Source: DATFWC01 sp045801465 (lineage in GTDB: Bacteria; Pseudomonadota; Alphaproteobacteria; Rhizobiales; Xanthobacteraceae). Taken from it: 6,117 bases of DNA. Location of the stretch: the NCBI GenBank assembly GCA_045801465.1, contig JBJMSU010000150.1, positions 1-6,117 on the forward strand, written 5' to 3'. This document shows, piece after piece, positions 1-5,552 of the stretch (positions are counted from its first letter, which is position 1; each line of letters begins with the position of its first letter). A program made the translations under genes and the position numbers. The notes under the pieces were generated by a model. That model had not been told where the DNA came from and searched no databases. It saw only the letters and a program-made list of their open reading frames with translations.

Positions 1-183
1 CTCGACGTACGGGCCGAGCACGTGCCGCTCGGCGGCGTCGAGCGCCAGCGTGTAGACGGTGGCGCGCGAGTTCGACGGCACGATCGAGCGCAGCCATTGG
101 ATGACGTAGCCGTCATCGTCGTAGTGCGACGGCTTGATGAGCACCAGCTGAAAGCGCCGCCTAGTCTCCGTTGGAGCCAACAT
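1..183 (-). CDS. Probable B12-binding/radical SAM family protein, N-terminal fragment (runs off the left edge)
   Basis: Reading leftwards from the ATG at 183-181, 61 codons stay open to the edge of the window, so the gene is cut by the window rather than broken. After a short basic leader (RRR at residues 8-10), the protein starts a beta strand FQLVLIKPSHYDDDGYVIQW (residues 11-30), followed by an IVPSNS segment (34-39) and an alanine-rich helix ending AERHVLGPYVE. From memory, this opening is typical of large rhizobial proteins annotated as cobalamin-binding-domain radical SAM proteins, whose N-terminal part is the B12-binding Rossmann-like fold. The CxxxCxxC iron-sulfur motif that would prove radical SAM chemistry lies outside the window. 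An AGGAG lies about 11 nt before the ATG, with a weaker GAGGG directly abutting it. It lies 161 bp downstream of the nuclease gene on the same strand. That it is coding is fairly sure; the family name is inference. Confidence 0.65.
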   Translation of the reverse strand, partial: MLAPTETRRRFQLVLIKPSHYDDDGYVIQWLRSIVPSNSRATVYTLALDAAERHVLGPYVE

Positions 184-344
184 CCCTCGACCCGCTCCTG
201 ACACCCTGCAGATCGGTAACATGGGGAAGGCGGCGCGACAAACAGGTTTTCTGCCGCTTTCCGACATATGTCGCCGATGGGTCGCCTTTGCGCCACGGCC
301 TGGCTGGGCGCCGCCGACGGCCGGAACGCGCGACATATTCGGTT
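184..344. other. Intergenic gap between the nuclease gene and the radical SAM-like gene
   Basis: This 161-bp stretch separates two leftward genes. I find no convincing gene, terminator or promoter in it. It contains a perfect 12-bp palindrome CGACATATGTCG at 262-273, and the same 8-mer CGACATAT recurs at 331-338. A GCGCC/GGCGC hairpin (290-294 with 307-311) lacks a T-tract on either strand. Confidence 0.5.
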
Positions 345-860
345 TCACCAGCTGCACCAGCCCTGGCGGCGACCGCCGGAATAAAGGCGCGCCAAGCCTT
401 GCGCCAACAAGGCCTGCGATACGTCCTTGGTGCGGGTGGTTGCCGCATCGGCGACGACCCGGCCGCCGTACTTGTCGAGATCGACGTGCGTCACGGTGAG
501 CTTGCCCTCGGCCAGAATGGCCGCAAGCGCGTCGCGCGCGGCCTCGGCCAGATTGCGCTCCTCGCGGCAGCGCGCCTTCATCTCCGGCGCATCGATCCCG
601 CGCAGCCGCACCTTGGTGGTGATGTCGAGGCCGGGCCACAGGTGCACGCGCGCCTCGAACGTGTCGCCGTCGAGCACGCGCAGCACCTCGGCCGCATAAA
701 TGCCTTTGGCAGCGGTCCGGACAGGCGGCTCCGCCGCGCGGGCAAGCTCGCGTTCCGGCGGCCGTACCGACCGGCTCGTTGTGATCACCGGCACCATCAC
801 GGTGCCGCCGACGAAGCCGACCGCGAACGCGCTGAAGACCACCAGAGCCGCCGCGCGCAT
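345..860 (-). CDS. Staphylococcal-nuclease-like (thermonuclease, SNase fold) protein with N-terminal membrane/signal segment
   Basis: This 171-aa protein is predicted to be a calcium-dependent phosphodiesterase of the SNase family cleaving DNA/RNA, acting outside the cytoplasm. Residues 4-25 form a hydrophobic segment (ALVVFSAFAVGFVGGTVMVP) that may be a signal peptide or anchor, followed by an Arg/Pro-rich linker to about residue 50. The SNase core shows LDGDTF (63-68; D66 matches metal ligand D21 of the S. aureus enzyme), VRLRGIDAPE (84-93; R85, D90 and E93 match R35, D40 and E43) and DKYGGR (129-134; R134 matches R87). All key catalytic positions are therefore present. The C-terminus SGGRRQGWCSW carries the RRxxWC ending that I recall from alphaproteobacterial members. 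The ATG at 860 is preceded by AGGA at 9 nt, and a sigma70-like promoter fits 29 nt further upstream. It is divergent from htpX. Its physiological substrate is unknown. Confidence 0.9.
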   Translation of the reverse strand: MRAAALVVFSAFAVGFVGGTVMVPVITTSRSVRPPERELARAAEPPVRTAAKGIYAAEVLRVLDGDTFEARVHLWPGLDITTKVRLRGIDAPEMKARCREERNLAEAARDALAAILAEGKLTVTHVDLDKYGGRVVADAATTRTKDVSQALLAQGLARLYSGGRRQGWCSW

Positions 861-888
861 GGCATTTAGTCCTAAGTCGTGAGGCCAA

Positions 889-917
889 GGTATACACTCC
901 TAAAATAGGAATGTAAA
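889..917 (-). promoter_or_regulatory. Candidate sigma70-type promoter of the nuclease gene
   Basis: On the minus strand, TTTACA (917-912; 5 of 6 to TTGACA) and TATACC (894-889; 4 of 6 to TATAAT) are separated by exactly 17 bp. Transcription would start near 882, giving a leader of about 22 nt that contains the AGGA ribosome site. This patch is clearly more AT-rich than its surroundings. It is a prediction from sequence only. Confidence 0.5.
893..915. promoter_or_regulatory. Near-perfect inverted repeat (10-3-10) lying in the nuclease promoter spacer; putative operator
   Basis: The arms TACACTCCTA (893-902) and TAGGAATGTA (906-915) are inverted copies with one mismatch in ten, separated by AAA. 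The repeat fills the spacer and touches both hexamers of the predicted leftward promoter, which is where a dimeric repressor would bind. A related half-palindrome TTAGTCCTAA sits at 866-875, sharing CCTAA. I do not recognise the cognate regulator family. Confidence 0.45.
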
Positions 918-924
918 CATAACC

Positions 925-960
925 CCATGAATGCCGTTCTCCCAATGAATGCCGCTCTTC
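925..960. repeat. Tandem direct repeat, two 18-bp units
   Basis: Units 925-942 and 943-960 match at 15 of 18 positions, and both contain the identical core ATGAATGCCG (927-936 and 945-954). The unit length is a multiple of three, and the repeat lies in frame at the start of a 24-codon open frame from ATG 927 to TGA 1001 (beginning MNAVLP-MNAALL). No ribosome site is well placed (AGGA is 16 nt upstream), so translation is doubtful. It lies between the nuclease promoter and the proposed htpX promoter. Confidence 0.6.
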
Positions 961-1027
961 TGGCCGGCGCGGACGGCTTCCGCCCGGGGCGAGACGGCTG
1001 ACGCGGCGTCGCACCCGGGCAGAAAAC

Positions 1028-1059
1028 CTTGCGGCGGGCACGGAGGCTTCCCATCTGCG
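1028..1059 (+). promoter_or_regulatory. Candidate heat-shock (RpoH/sigma32-type) promoter of htpX
   Basis: CTTG at 1028-1031 is followed, after 18 bp, by CCCATCTGCG at 1050-1059. This fits the alphaproteobacterial RpoH pattern CTTG-N17/18-CYTATNTNNG with one mismatch among the specified -10 positions, and it also contains the E. coli sigma32 -10 core CCCATnT. The start point would fall near 1065, leaving a leader of about 43 nt before the htpX ATG. HtpX is a known sigma32 and CpxR target in E. coli, so the placement makes biological sense. No competing sigma70 promoter closer to htpX is evident. Confidence 0.45.
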
Positions 1060-1096
1060 CGCCGACAATGCGCCGGTTCGCGCCCCCGCCGGCCGT

Positions 1097-1100
1097 GGAG
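1097..1100 (+). promoter_or_regulatory. Ribosome binding site deciding the htpX start
   Basis: GGAG lies 7 nt before ATG 1108. The reading frame is open back to 949, but that extension would add a 53-residue Arg/Gly/Pro-rich stretch unlike any HtpX. The ATG at 1108 gives the family's usual membrane-inserted start MNYVRTAILLAG. Confidence 0.75.
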
Positions 1101-1107
1101 CGAAGCG

Positions 1108-2067
1108 ATGAACTATGTGCGCACTGCCATTCTGCTTGCCGGTCTGACCGCGCTGTTCATGGCGATCGGCTACCTGATCGGCGGTCAGGGCGGGATGATG
1201 ATCGCCCTGCTGATCGCCGCCGCCATGAACCTGTTCAGCTACTGGAACTCCGACAAGCTCGTCCTGTCGACGCACGGCGCCCACGAGGTGGACGAACGCG
1301 CCGCGCCCGAGCTCCATGCCATCGTGCGCGAGCTTGCCGCCAAGGCCGGCCTGCCGATGCCGCGCGTCTATCTCATGGACAATCCGCAGCCGAACGCGTT
1401 TGCCACCGGCCGCAACCCCGAGCACGCCGCCGTGGCGGTGACCACCGGCCTGTTGGAGACGCTGAGCCGCGAGGAGGTCGCCGGCGTGCTGGCGCACGAG
1501 CTCGCCCACGTGAAGAACCACGACACGCTGACCATGACGATCACGGCGACCATTGCCGGCGCCATCTCGATGCTGGCGCAGTTCGGCATGTTCTTCGGCG
1601 GCGGGCACCGCGAGAACAACCACGGGCTCGGCATCGTCGGCTCGTTGCTGATGGTCATTCTCGCGCCGATCGCCGCCATGCTGGTGCAGATGGCGATCAG
1701 CCGCACGCGTGAATACGCCGCCGACCGTCTCGGCGCCGAGATCTCGGGACATCCGGAGTGGCTTGCCTCGGCGCTCGGCAAGCTCGAGCGTGCCGCCCAT
1801 GCAGTTCCCAATGAGCCGGCCGAGCTCAATCCGGCAACCGCCCATCTCTTCATCGTCAACCCGCTCTCCGGCGCGCGCATGGACAATCTGTTCGCGACCC
1901 ATCCGGCCACCGAGAACCGCATTGCGGCGCTGATCGAGCTGGCGCGCCGGATGGGGCGGAGCAGCTCCCGGGGCGACATCACGGGCTCCGGCTTCGGAAC
2001 CGGGCAGCGCGGATCTGCGCCGCGCGGTCCATGGGGCGGCACCCGTGCATCGGGGCCGTGGGGCTGA
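1108..2067 (+). CDS. htpX: Protease HtpX (membrane-bound zinc metalloprotease, M48B family)
   Basis: HtpX is an inner-membrane zinc endopeptidase that degrades damaged or misfolded membrane proteins alongside FtsH. The 319-aa product has two N-terminal membrane helices (about 6-25 and 28-46) and the zinc motif HELAH (130-134: ligands H130 and H134, catalytic E131). Two further hydrophobic segments (about 145-163 and 175-197) follow, then the third zinc ligand E202 in the helix SRTREYAADRLGAEISG. The family signature FATHPATENRI is at 262-272. The length is slightly above that of E. coli HtpX because of a Gly/Ser/Arg-rich tail (about 278-319) with two GPWG motifs (307-310 and 316-319), which I recall from other rhizobial HtpX. 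All catalytic residues are intact. It is preceded by a candidate heat-shock promoter. The next gene, rsmB, is 183 bp downstream and probably has a separate function. Confidence 0.97.
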   Translation: MNYVRTAILLAGLTALFMAIGYLIGGQGGMMIALLIAAAMNLFSYWNSDKLVLSTHGAHEVDERAAPELHAIVRELAAKAGLPMPRVYLMDNPQPNAFATGRNPEHAAVAVTTGLLETLSREEVAGVLAHELAHVKNHDTLTMTITATIAGAISMLAQFGMFFGGGHRENNHGLGIVGSLLMVILAPIAAMLVQMAISRTREYAADRLGAEISGHPEWLASALGKLERAAHAVPNEPAELNPATAHLFIVNPLSGARMDNLFATHPATENRIAALIELARRMGRSSSRGDITGSGFGTGQRGSAPRGPWGGTRASGPWG

Positions 2068-2147
2068 CGGCGTCGATGCGATTCACGTGCGGCGAGTGAT
2101 CCGATTCCCCAGTTCGCAAGGCATTGGGAACTTCAATCCACTACACC

Positions 2148-2161
2148 TGAAAACGTTTACT
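2148..2161. promoter_or_regulatory. LacI/GalR-type operator-like palindrome upstream of rsmB
   Basis: TGAAAACGTTTACT contains the perfect 8-bp palindrome AAACGTTT (2151-2158) around a central CG. It fits the general LacI/GalR-family operator pattern TGWNANCGNTNWCA at all but the last position. No LacI-family gene is in the window and neither neighbour is an expected target, so chance is a real alternative. Confidence 0.25.
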
Positions 2162-2193
2162 TGAATGGATGGTGCCAAAGCGTCCATCAATTT
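2161..2193 (+). terminator. Bulged hairpin between htpX and rsmB; possible htpX terminator or leader structure
   Basis: TTGAATGGATG (2161-2171) pairs with CGTCCATCAA (2181-2190): ten base pairs including one G-T wobble, one bulged A at 2165 and a 9-nt loop. It is followed by only TTT (2191-2193), so as an intrinsic terminator it is weak. It could instead fold in the rsmB leader. Confidence 0.3.
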
Positions 2194-2250
2194 GGTCGGG
2201 GGACGCACTGATTCGCGTAACGCGTGACGCAGCGGTCGAGCCGAGGTTTG

Positions 2251-3585
2251 ATGACTCGCCCTCAACGAGTACAACCAGCGGAAGTTCCCGGGCTGTCGGC
2301 GCGGCGCATTGCCGTGGATATTCTTGACGACGTTCTGCGGCGCCGTCGTCCGCTTGACGATCATTTCGAGGGCGAGCACGCCCATCCCGGCCTGCCGGCG
2401 CTCGCCGACCGCGATCGCGCGCTGGTGCGTAAGCTGGTCGCGACCGTGCTGCGCCGGCTCGGCACGCTGCGGCGCCTGCTCAACTCTTCGCTTGATCGCG
2501 GCTTGCCGGACGACGCTCCGCGCCTGGAGATGATACTCCTGGTCGGCGCCGGGCAAATCATCTGGCTCGATGTGCCGGACCATGCCGCCGTCGATCTGGC
2601 GGTGCGGCTCGCTCAAGCCGACCGGCGCGCGTCGCGCTATGCCGGCCTGGTCAACGCGGTGCTGCGGCGCATTGCACGCGAACGCGCCAGCCATGCCGGC
2701 GCCGAACCCGGCCTCGACACGCCCGATTGGCTGATGGCACGCTGGCGCAAAGCCTACGGCGTCCAGGTCGCGCGCGCGATCGCCGAAGCCCACAGCCACG
2801 AGCCCCCGCTCGATCTCACCGTCAAAAGCGAGCCGCAGAGCTGGGCCGCGCGCCTGCGCGGGCGCGATTTGCCGACCGGCACCGTGCGCCTGATGGCACA
2901 TGGACCGGTGTCGCGGCTGCCAGGCTATATGGAGGGCGCCTGGTGGGTGCAGGATGCAGCCGCTGCCCTGCCGGCGCGGCTCCTCGGCGACGTGCACGGT
3001 CGCACCGTCGCCGACCTCTGCGCCGCCCCGGGCGGCAAGACGGCACAGCTCGCGCATGCCGGTGCGCAGGTCACGGCGATCGATCGCTCGCCGGTCAGGC
3101 TCGCGCGCCTCAAGGACAACCTCGCGCGGCTGGCGCTTGCCGCCAACGTCGTTTCGGCCGATGTGCTGGAGTGGCAGGGAGGTCCGTTCGATGCCGTGTT
3201 GGTCGATGCGCCGTGCTCGTCCACCGGTACGATCCGCCGCCACCCCGACATCATGCACCTCAAACGCGATGAGGACCTCGCCGCCCTGGTGGCGGTGCAG
3301 CGTCAGCTGATCGATCGCGCTGTTGCGCTCACGCGGCCCGGCGGCACGGTCGTCTATTGCAGCTGCTCGTTGGAGCCGGAAGAAGGCGAAGCCCAGATTG
3401 CGGCTCTGCTCGAGCGCGACCCACGCGTGCGCCGATCGCCTATCTCGGCGTCCGAGATCGGCGGTTTATCGGAGTTCGTCACCGCAGCCGGGGAACTGCG
3501 CACGCTGCCCTGCCACCTGCCCGATCCCGATCCGCGCATGGCCGGTCTCGACGGCTTTTATGCCGCCCGCCTGTACCGCCTGTGA
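2251..3585 (+). CDS. rsmB: 16S rRNA (cytosine-967-C5)-methyltransferase RsmB (Sun/Fmu)
   Basis: RsmB transfers a methyl group from S-adenosylmethionine to C5 of cytosine 967 in 16S rRNA. The 444-aa product has the expected two-part build. An N-terminal NusB-like RNA-binding helical domain occupies about 14-145 (LADRDRALVRKLVATVLRRLG and the conserved YAGLVNAVLRR ending at 140), followed by a Rossmann methyltransferase domain. Motif I is DLCAAPGGKT (255-264), motif IV VDAPCSSTGTIRRHPD with C322, and motif VI YCSCSLEPEEGE with C372, which corresponds to the nucleophile C375 of the E. coli enzyme. The end DGFYAARLYRL is typical. I chose ATG 2251, which has GAGG four nt upstream. An in-frame GTG at 2224 would add nine residues but lacks a ribosome site, so the start is uncertain by a few codons. 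It follows htpX at 183 bp and has no close functional partner in the window. Confidence 0.95.
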   Translation: MTRPQRVQPAEVPGLSARRIAVDILDDVLRRRRPLDDHFEGEHAHPGLPALADRDRALVRKLVATVLRRLGTLRRLLNSSLDRGLPDDAPRLEMILLVGAGQIIWLDVPDHAAVDLAVRLAQADRRASRYAGLVNAVLRRIARERASHAGAEPGLDTPDWLMARWRKAYGVQVARAIAEAHSHEPPLDLTVKSEPQSWAARLRGRDLPTGTVRLMAHGPVSRLPGYMEGAWWVQDAAAALPARLLGDVHGRTVADLCAAPGGKTAQLAHAGAQVTAIDRSPVRLARLKDNLARLALAANVVSADVLEWQGGPFDAVLVDAPCSSTGTIRRHPDIMHLKRDEDLAALVAVQRQLIDRAVALTRPGGTVVYCSCSLEPEEGEAQIAALLERDPRVRRSPISASEIGGLSEFVTAAGELRTLPCHLPDPDPRMAGLDGFYAARLYRL

Positions 3586-3687
3586 CGCTCTGCGCCCCCG
3601 CAATCGAGGTCGCAAGCGGAATGTCGTAAATAGCCGGATCTCAGCCGCATCAATGGGTTAGAGAGCGGCGGGCGAGACGAACAATTG

Positions 3688-3710
3688 CCGCCTTCGGGGG
3701 CGGGCCTTTT
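3688..3710 (+). terminator. Weak intrinsic terminator-like hairpin after rsmB
   Basis: CCGCC (3688-3692) pairs with GGCGG (3699-3703) across TTCGGG, followed by GCC and four T (3707-3710). The GC stem with a TTCG-type loop and short T-run resembles alphaproteobacterial terminators, but it has only five pairs and a short tail. Confidence 0.4.
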
Positions 3711-3719
3711 ACCCGAGTG

Positions 3720-3748
3720 TTGGCCGGGATAACACCGTTCGCTATGGT
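3720..3748 (+). promoter_or_regulatory. Candidate promoter for the heparinase-like gene and purH
   Basis: TTGGCC (3720-3725; 4 of 6 to TTGACA) and TATGGT (3743-3748; 4 of 6 to TATAAT) are separated by 17 bp. It lies just past the rsmB terminator-like hairpin and would start transcripts near 3755, about 40 nt before ATG 3795. An inverted repeat GTGTT/AACAC (3717-3721 with 3731-3735) overlaps its -35 box. Confidence 0.3.
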
Positions 3749-3780
3749 GACGAGGGAAATGGGGGCCCAGCGACTTGGGC

Positions 3781-3787
3781 AGGGGAG
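3781..3787 (+). promoter_or_regulatory. Strong ribosome binding site deciding the heparinase-like start
   Basis: AGGGGAG sits 7 nt before ATG 3795. Upstream in-frame starts (GTG 3717, ATG 3744, ATG 3759) have either no or badly spaced Shine-Dalgarno sequences. A GCCCA/TGGGC hairpin (3765-3769 with 3776-3780, loop of six) ends exactly where this site begins. Confidence 0.65.
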
Positions 3788-3794
3788 CCGGTCC

Positions 3795-5552
3795 ATGGCC
3801 CGCGGGCTGATCGCGGAACGTGCCAAGCTCTCCTGGTTCGTGGCACGCCGCGCGCTGATGGTCGCCATCGCGCGAGTGAATGCGCACCCGGTGGTCCGCT
3901 GGCGTTTTGCCTCTGCCGGCACGGACCGGCTGGTGATCGCACCGCAGGACCTGCGCACCGCCGACCCGACCCGCGCCAGCGAGATCTACGCCGGGCGCTT
4001 CGCCTTCGCCGGCAAAATCGTGATCTGCGACGGGCGCTCCCCGTTCGAGATGCTGTCCCCGTCCGACGAATGGGCGGAAGTGCTGTTCGGGTTCGGATGG
4101 CTGCGCCACCTGCGCGCGGCCGAATCGGGGATCACCCGCGCCAACGCCCGCGCCCTGGTAGATGAATGGATTTCCCTGCAAGGCTCGTGGGATTCGGTTG
4201 CCTGGCGCCCGGACGTTGTCGCGCGCCGCATCATGTCGTGGCTGAGCCAGGCCCCCCTCGTGCTGCAAGATGCGGATGCGCGGTTCTATCGCCGGTTCTT
4301 GCGCAGCCTCACGCGACAGGTGCGTTATCTGCGCCGCACGGCGGGACACACGCGCGACGGGCTGCCGCGTTTTCAATGCGTGATCGCGCTCACCTCCGCG
4401 GCTCTGTGCATGGCCGGCCAGGAGCGGCTGATCAAATCGACGACCCGGCGCCTGGTCGAGGAGCTGCAGCGCCAAATCCTGCCCGATGGCGGCCACGTCA
4501 GCCGCAACCCCGGAGCCCTGATCGAGCTTCTCGTCGATTTGCTGCCCTTGCGCCAGGCATTTGCCGCCCGCAACGTGGTGCCGCCGCCGGCCCTGATCAA
4601 TGCGATCGATCGCATGATGCCGATGCTGCGGTTCTTTCGCCACGGGGACGGCAATTTTGGCCTTTTCAACGGCATGGGGCCGACACCGGGTGATCGCCTC
4701 GCCACCGTGCTCGCCTATGACGATGCCCGCGGCACGCCGGTGGCTAATGCCCCGCATTCCGGCTATCAGCGCCTGCAGGCCGGCGACGTGGTCGTGCTGA
4801 TGGATTCAGGGCTGCCACCGCCGATCGGCCTGAGCCAGGAGGCGCATGCCGGCTGTCTCTCGTTGGAGCTTTCGGCACAGCAGCACCGGATCGTGGTGAA
4901 CTGCGGCCTGCCCGCCACCAACCGCGAAAGCTGGCGCCAGCTTGCCCGCGCGACCGCCGCCCATTCGACCGTGACGTTGAACGATTCCTCTTCGTGCCGC
5001 TTTCTCGCCTCCGGCTCGCTGCAACGCCTGCTCGGCGTCCCCATCGTGGCCGGCCCGGGCGACGTTCCGGTCGCGCGCGAGGATCGCGGCGACGGAACGC
5101 TGCTGCGCGTGTCCCATGACGGCTACGCCCAGCGCTATGGGATGGTGCTGCAGCGCACGGTGCGGCTCGCCGACAATGGCGGCCGGCTCGACGGCGAGGA
5201 TGCGTTCCTGCCGGTGCGCGGCCGCAGGCTGCCGGAGAACAAGCCCGACGACTTCGCCATCCGCTTTCATCTCCACCCGGCCGTCAAGGCGAGCCGGCTG
5301 ACCGACGGGCACAGCGTGATGCTGATGCTGCCGAACCGGCAGGTGTGGAGCTTCACGGCCTACGAGGATCGGGTCGAAGTCGAGGAGAGCGTCTATCTCT
5401 CCGCCACCGATGGACCGCGCCGCGCCGTGCAGATCGTGGTCTATGGTCAGGCGCGAAAAACGCCGCGCGTGCAATGGACCTTCGCGCAGATGGAGCGGGC
5501 GGAATCGAACTTCAGTCGCGACGCCGAGATGGAGCCCGAGCTGCCGCTATGA
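3795..5552 (+). CDS. Heparinase II/III family protein (putative polysaccharide lyase)
   Basis: This 585-aa protein has the two-part build of heparinase II/III-like proteins: an alpha-helical N-terminal half that would form the alpha/alpha toroid and a beta-sandwich C-terminal half. Family-like segments are VIAPQDLRTADPTRASEIY (about 48-66), GFGWLRHLRAAESG (about 98-111), HAGCLSLEL starting at H351, ARATAAHSTVTL with H390, and FAIRFHLHP with H492 and H494. The enzymes of this class cleave uronic-acid-containing polysaccharides by beta-elimination; no substrate can be assigned here. Oddly, starting at ATG 3795 the N-terminus (MARGLIAERAKLSWFVARRA) has no clear signal peptide, although polysaccharide lyases usually act outside the cytoplasm. 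Its TGA overlaps the purH ATG (ATGA), indicating co-transcription and translational coupling. I recall this gene next to purH and rsmB in other rhizobia, which suggests a conserved core role, perhaps in the envelope, rather than an acquired catabolic gene. Confidence 0.85.
   Translation: MARGLIAERAKLSWFVARRALMVAIARVNAHPVVRWRFASAGTDRLVIAPQDLRTADPTRASEIYAGRFAFAGKIVICDGRSPFEMLSPSDEWAEVLFGFGWLRHLRAAESGITRANARALVDEWISLQGSWDSVAWRPDVVARRIMSWLSQAPLVLQDADARFYRRFLRSLTRQVRYLRRTAGHTRDGLPRFQCVIALTSAALCMAGQERLIKSTTRRLVEELQRQILPDGGHVSRNPGALIELLVDLLPLRQAFAARNVVPPPALINAIDRMMPMLRFFRHGDGNFGLFNGMGPTPGDRLATVLAYDDARGTPVANAPHSGYQRLQAGDVVVLMDSGLPPPIGLSQEAHAGCLSLELSAQQHRIVVNCGLPATNRESWRQLARATAAHSTVTLNDSSSCRFLASGSLQRLLGVPIVAGPGDVPVAREDRGDGTLLRVSHDGYAQRYGMVLQRTVRLADNGGRLDGEDAFLPVRGRRLPENKPDDFAIRFHLHPAVKASRLTDGHSVMLMLPNRQVWSFTAYEDRVEVEESVYLSATDGPRRAVQIVVYGQARKTPRVQWTFAQMERAESNFSRDAEMEPELPL

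Larger units (their letters stand above)
3586..3794. other. Intergenic region between rsmB and the heparinase-like gene
   Basis: This 209-bp gap holds a weak terminator-like hairpin (3688-3710), a candidate promoter (3720-3748) and a small hairpin abutting the ribosome site of the next gene (3765-3780). No gene is evident. The heparinase reading frame is open back to GTG 3717, but that segment has no well-spaced ribosome site and no recognisable family sequence. Confidence 0.6.

Noticed and set aside
205..245. CCCCATGTT on the minus strand as an RpoH -10 box for the radical SAM-like gene
   Set aside because: No CTTG occurs at a suitable distance; only CCTG at 16 bp, which is not convincing.
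290..311. GCGCC/GGCGC hairpin after the nuclease gene as a terminator
   Set aside because: There are five pairs with a 12-nt loop and no T-run on either strand.
171..869. 232-codon plus-strand frame across the nuclease gene
   Set aside because: It is antisense to a nuclease with all catalytic residues; its product is Arg-rich and unrecognisable.
949..1107. 53-residue N-terminal extension of HtpX
   Set aside because: The extension is Arg/Gly/Pro-rich, precedes the normal HtpX membrane start, and would begin upstream of the predicted heat-shock start point. GGAG is well spaced for ATG 1108.
2160..2190. Second RpoH-like promoter (CTTGAA then CCATCAA) before rsmB
   Set aside because: The -35 box is good, but the -10 box is poor and the spacing is off. 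The bases are better explained by the hairpin 2161-2190.
2214..2224. CGCGT-A-ACGCG inverted repeat near the rsmB start
   Set aside because: It is too short, and a one-base centre cannot form a hairpin; such GC palindromes are frequent by chance in this composition.
2083..3258. 391-codon open frame on the minus strand
   Set aside because: It lies antisense to rsmB, whose motifs are intact. The product is a His/Arg/Gln-rich mix with no recognisable domain, as expected for a shadow frame in GC-rich DNA.
3558..4757. 399-codon open frame on the minus strand
   Set aside because: It is antisense to the heparinase-like gene, has low-complexity Arg/His/Gly/Gln composition and no family motif, and crosses the rsmB end and the intergenic gap.
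4806..5474. 222-codon open frame on the minus strand
   Set aside because: It is another antisense shadow of the heparinase-like gene, with no motif and no ribosome site sought beyond composition.
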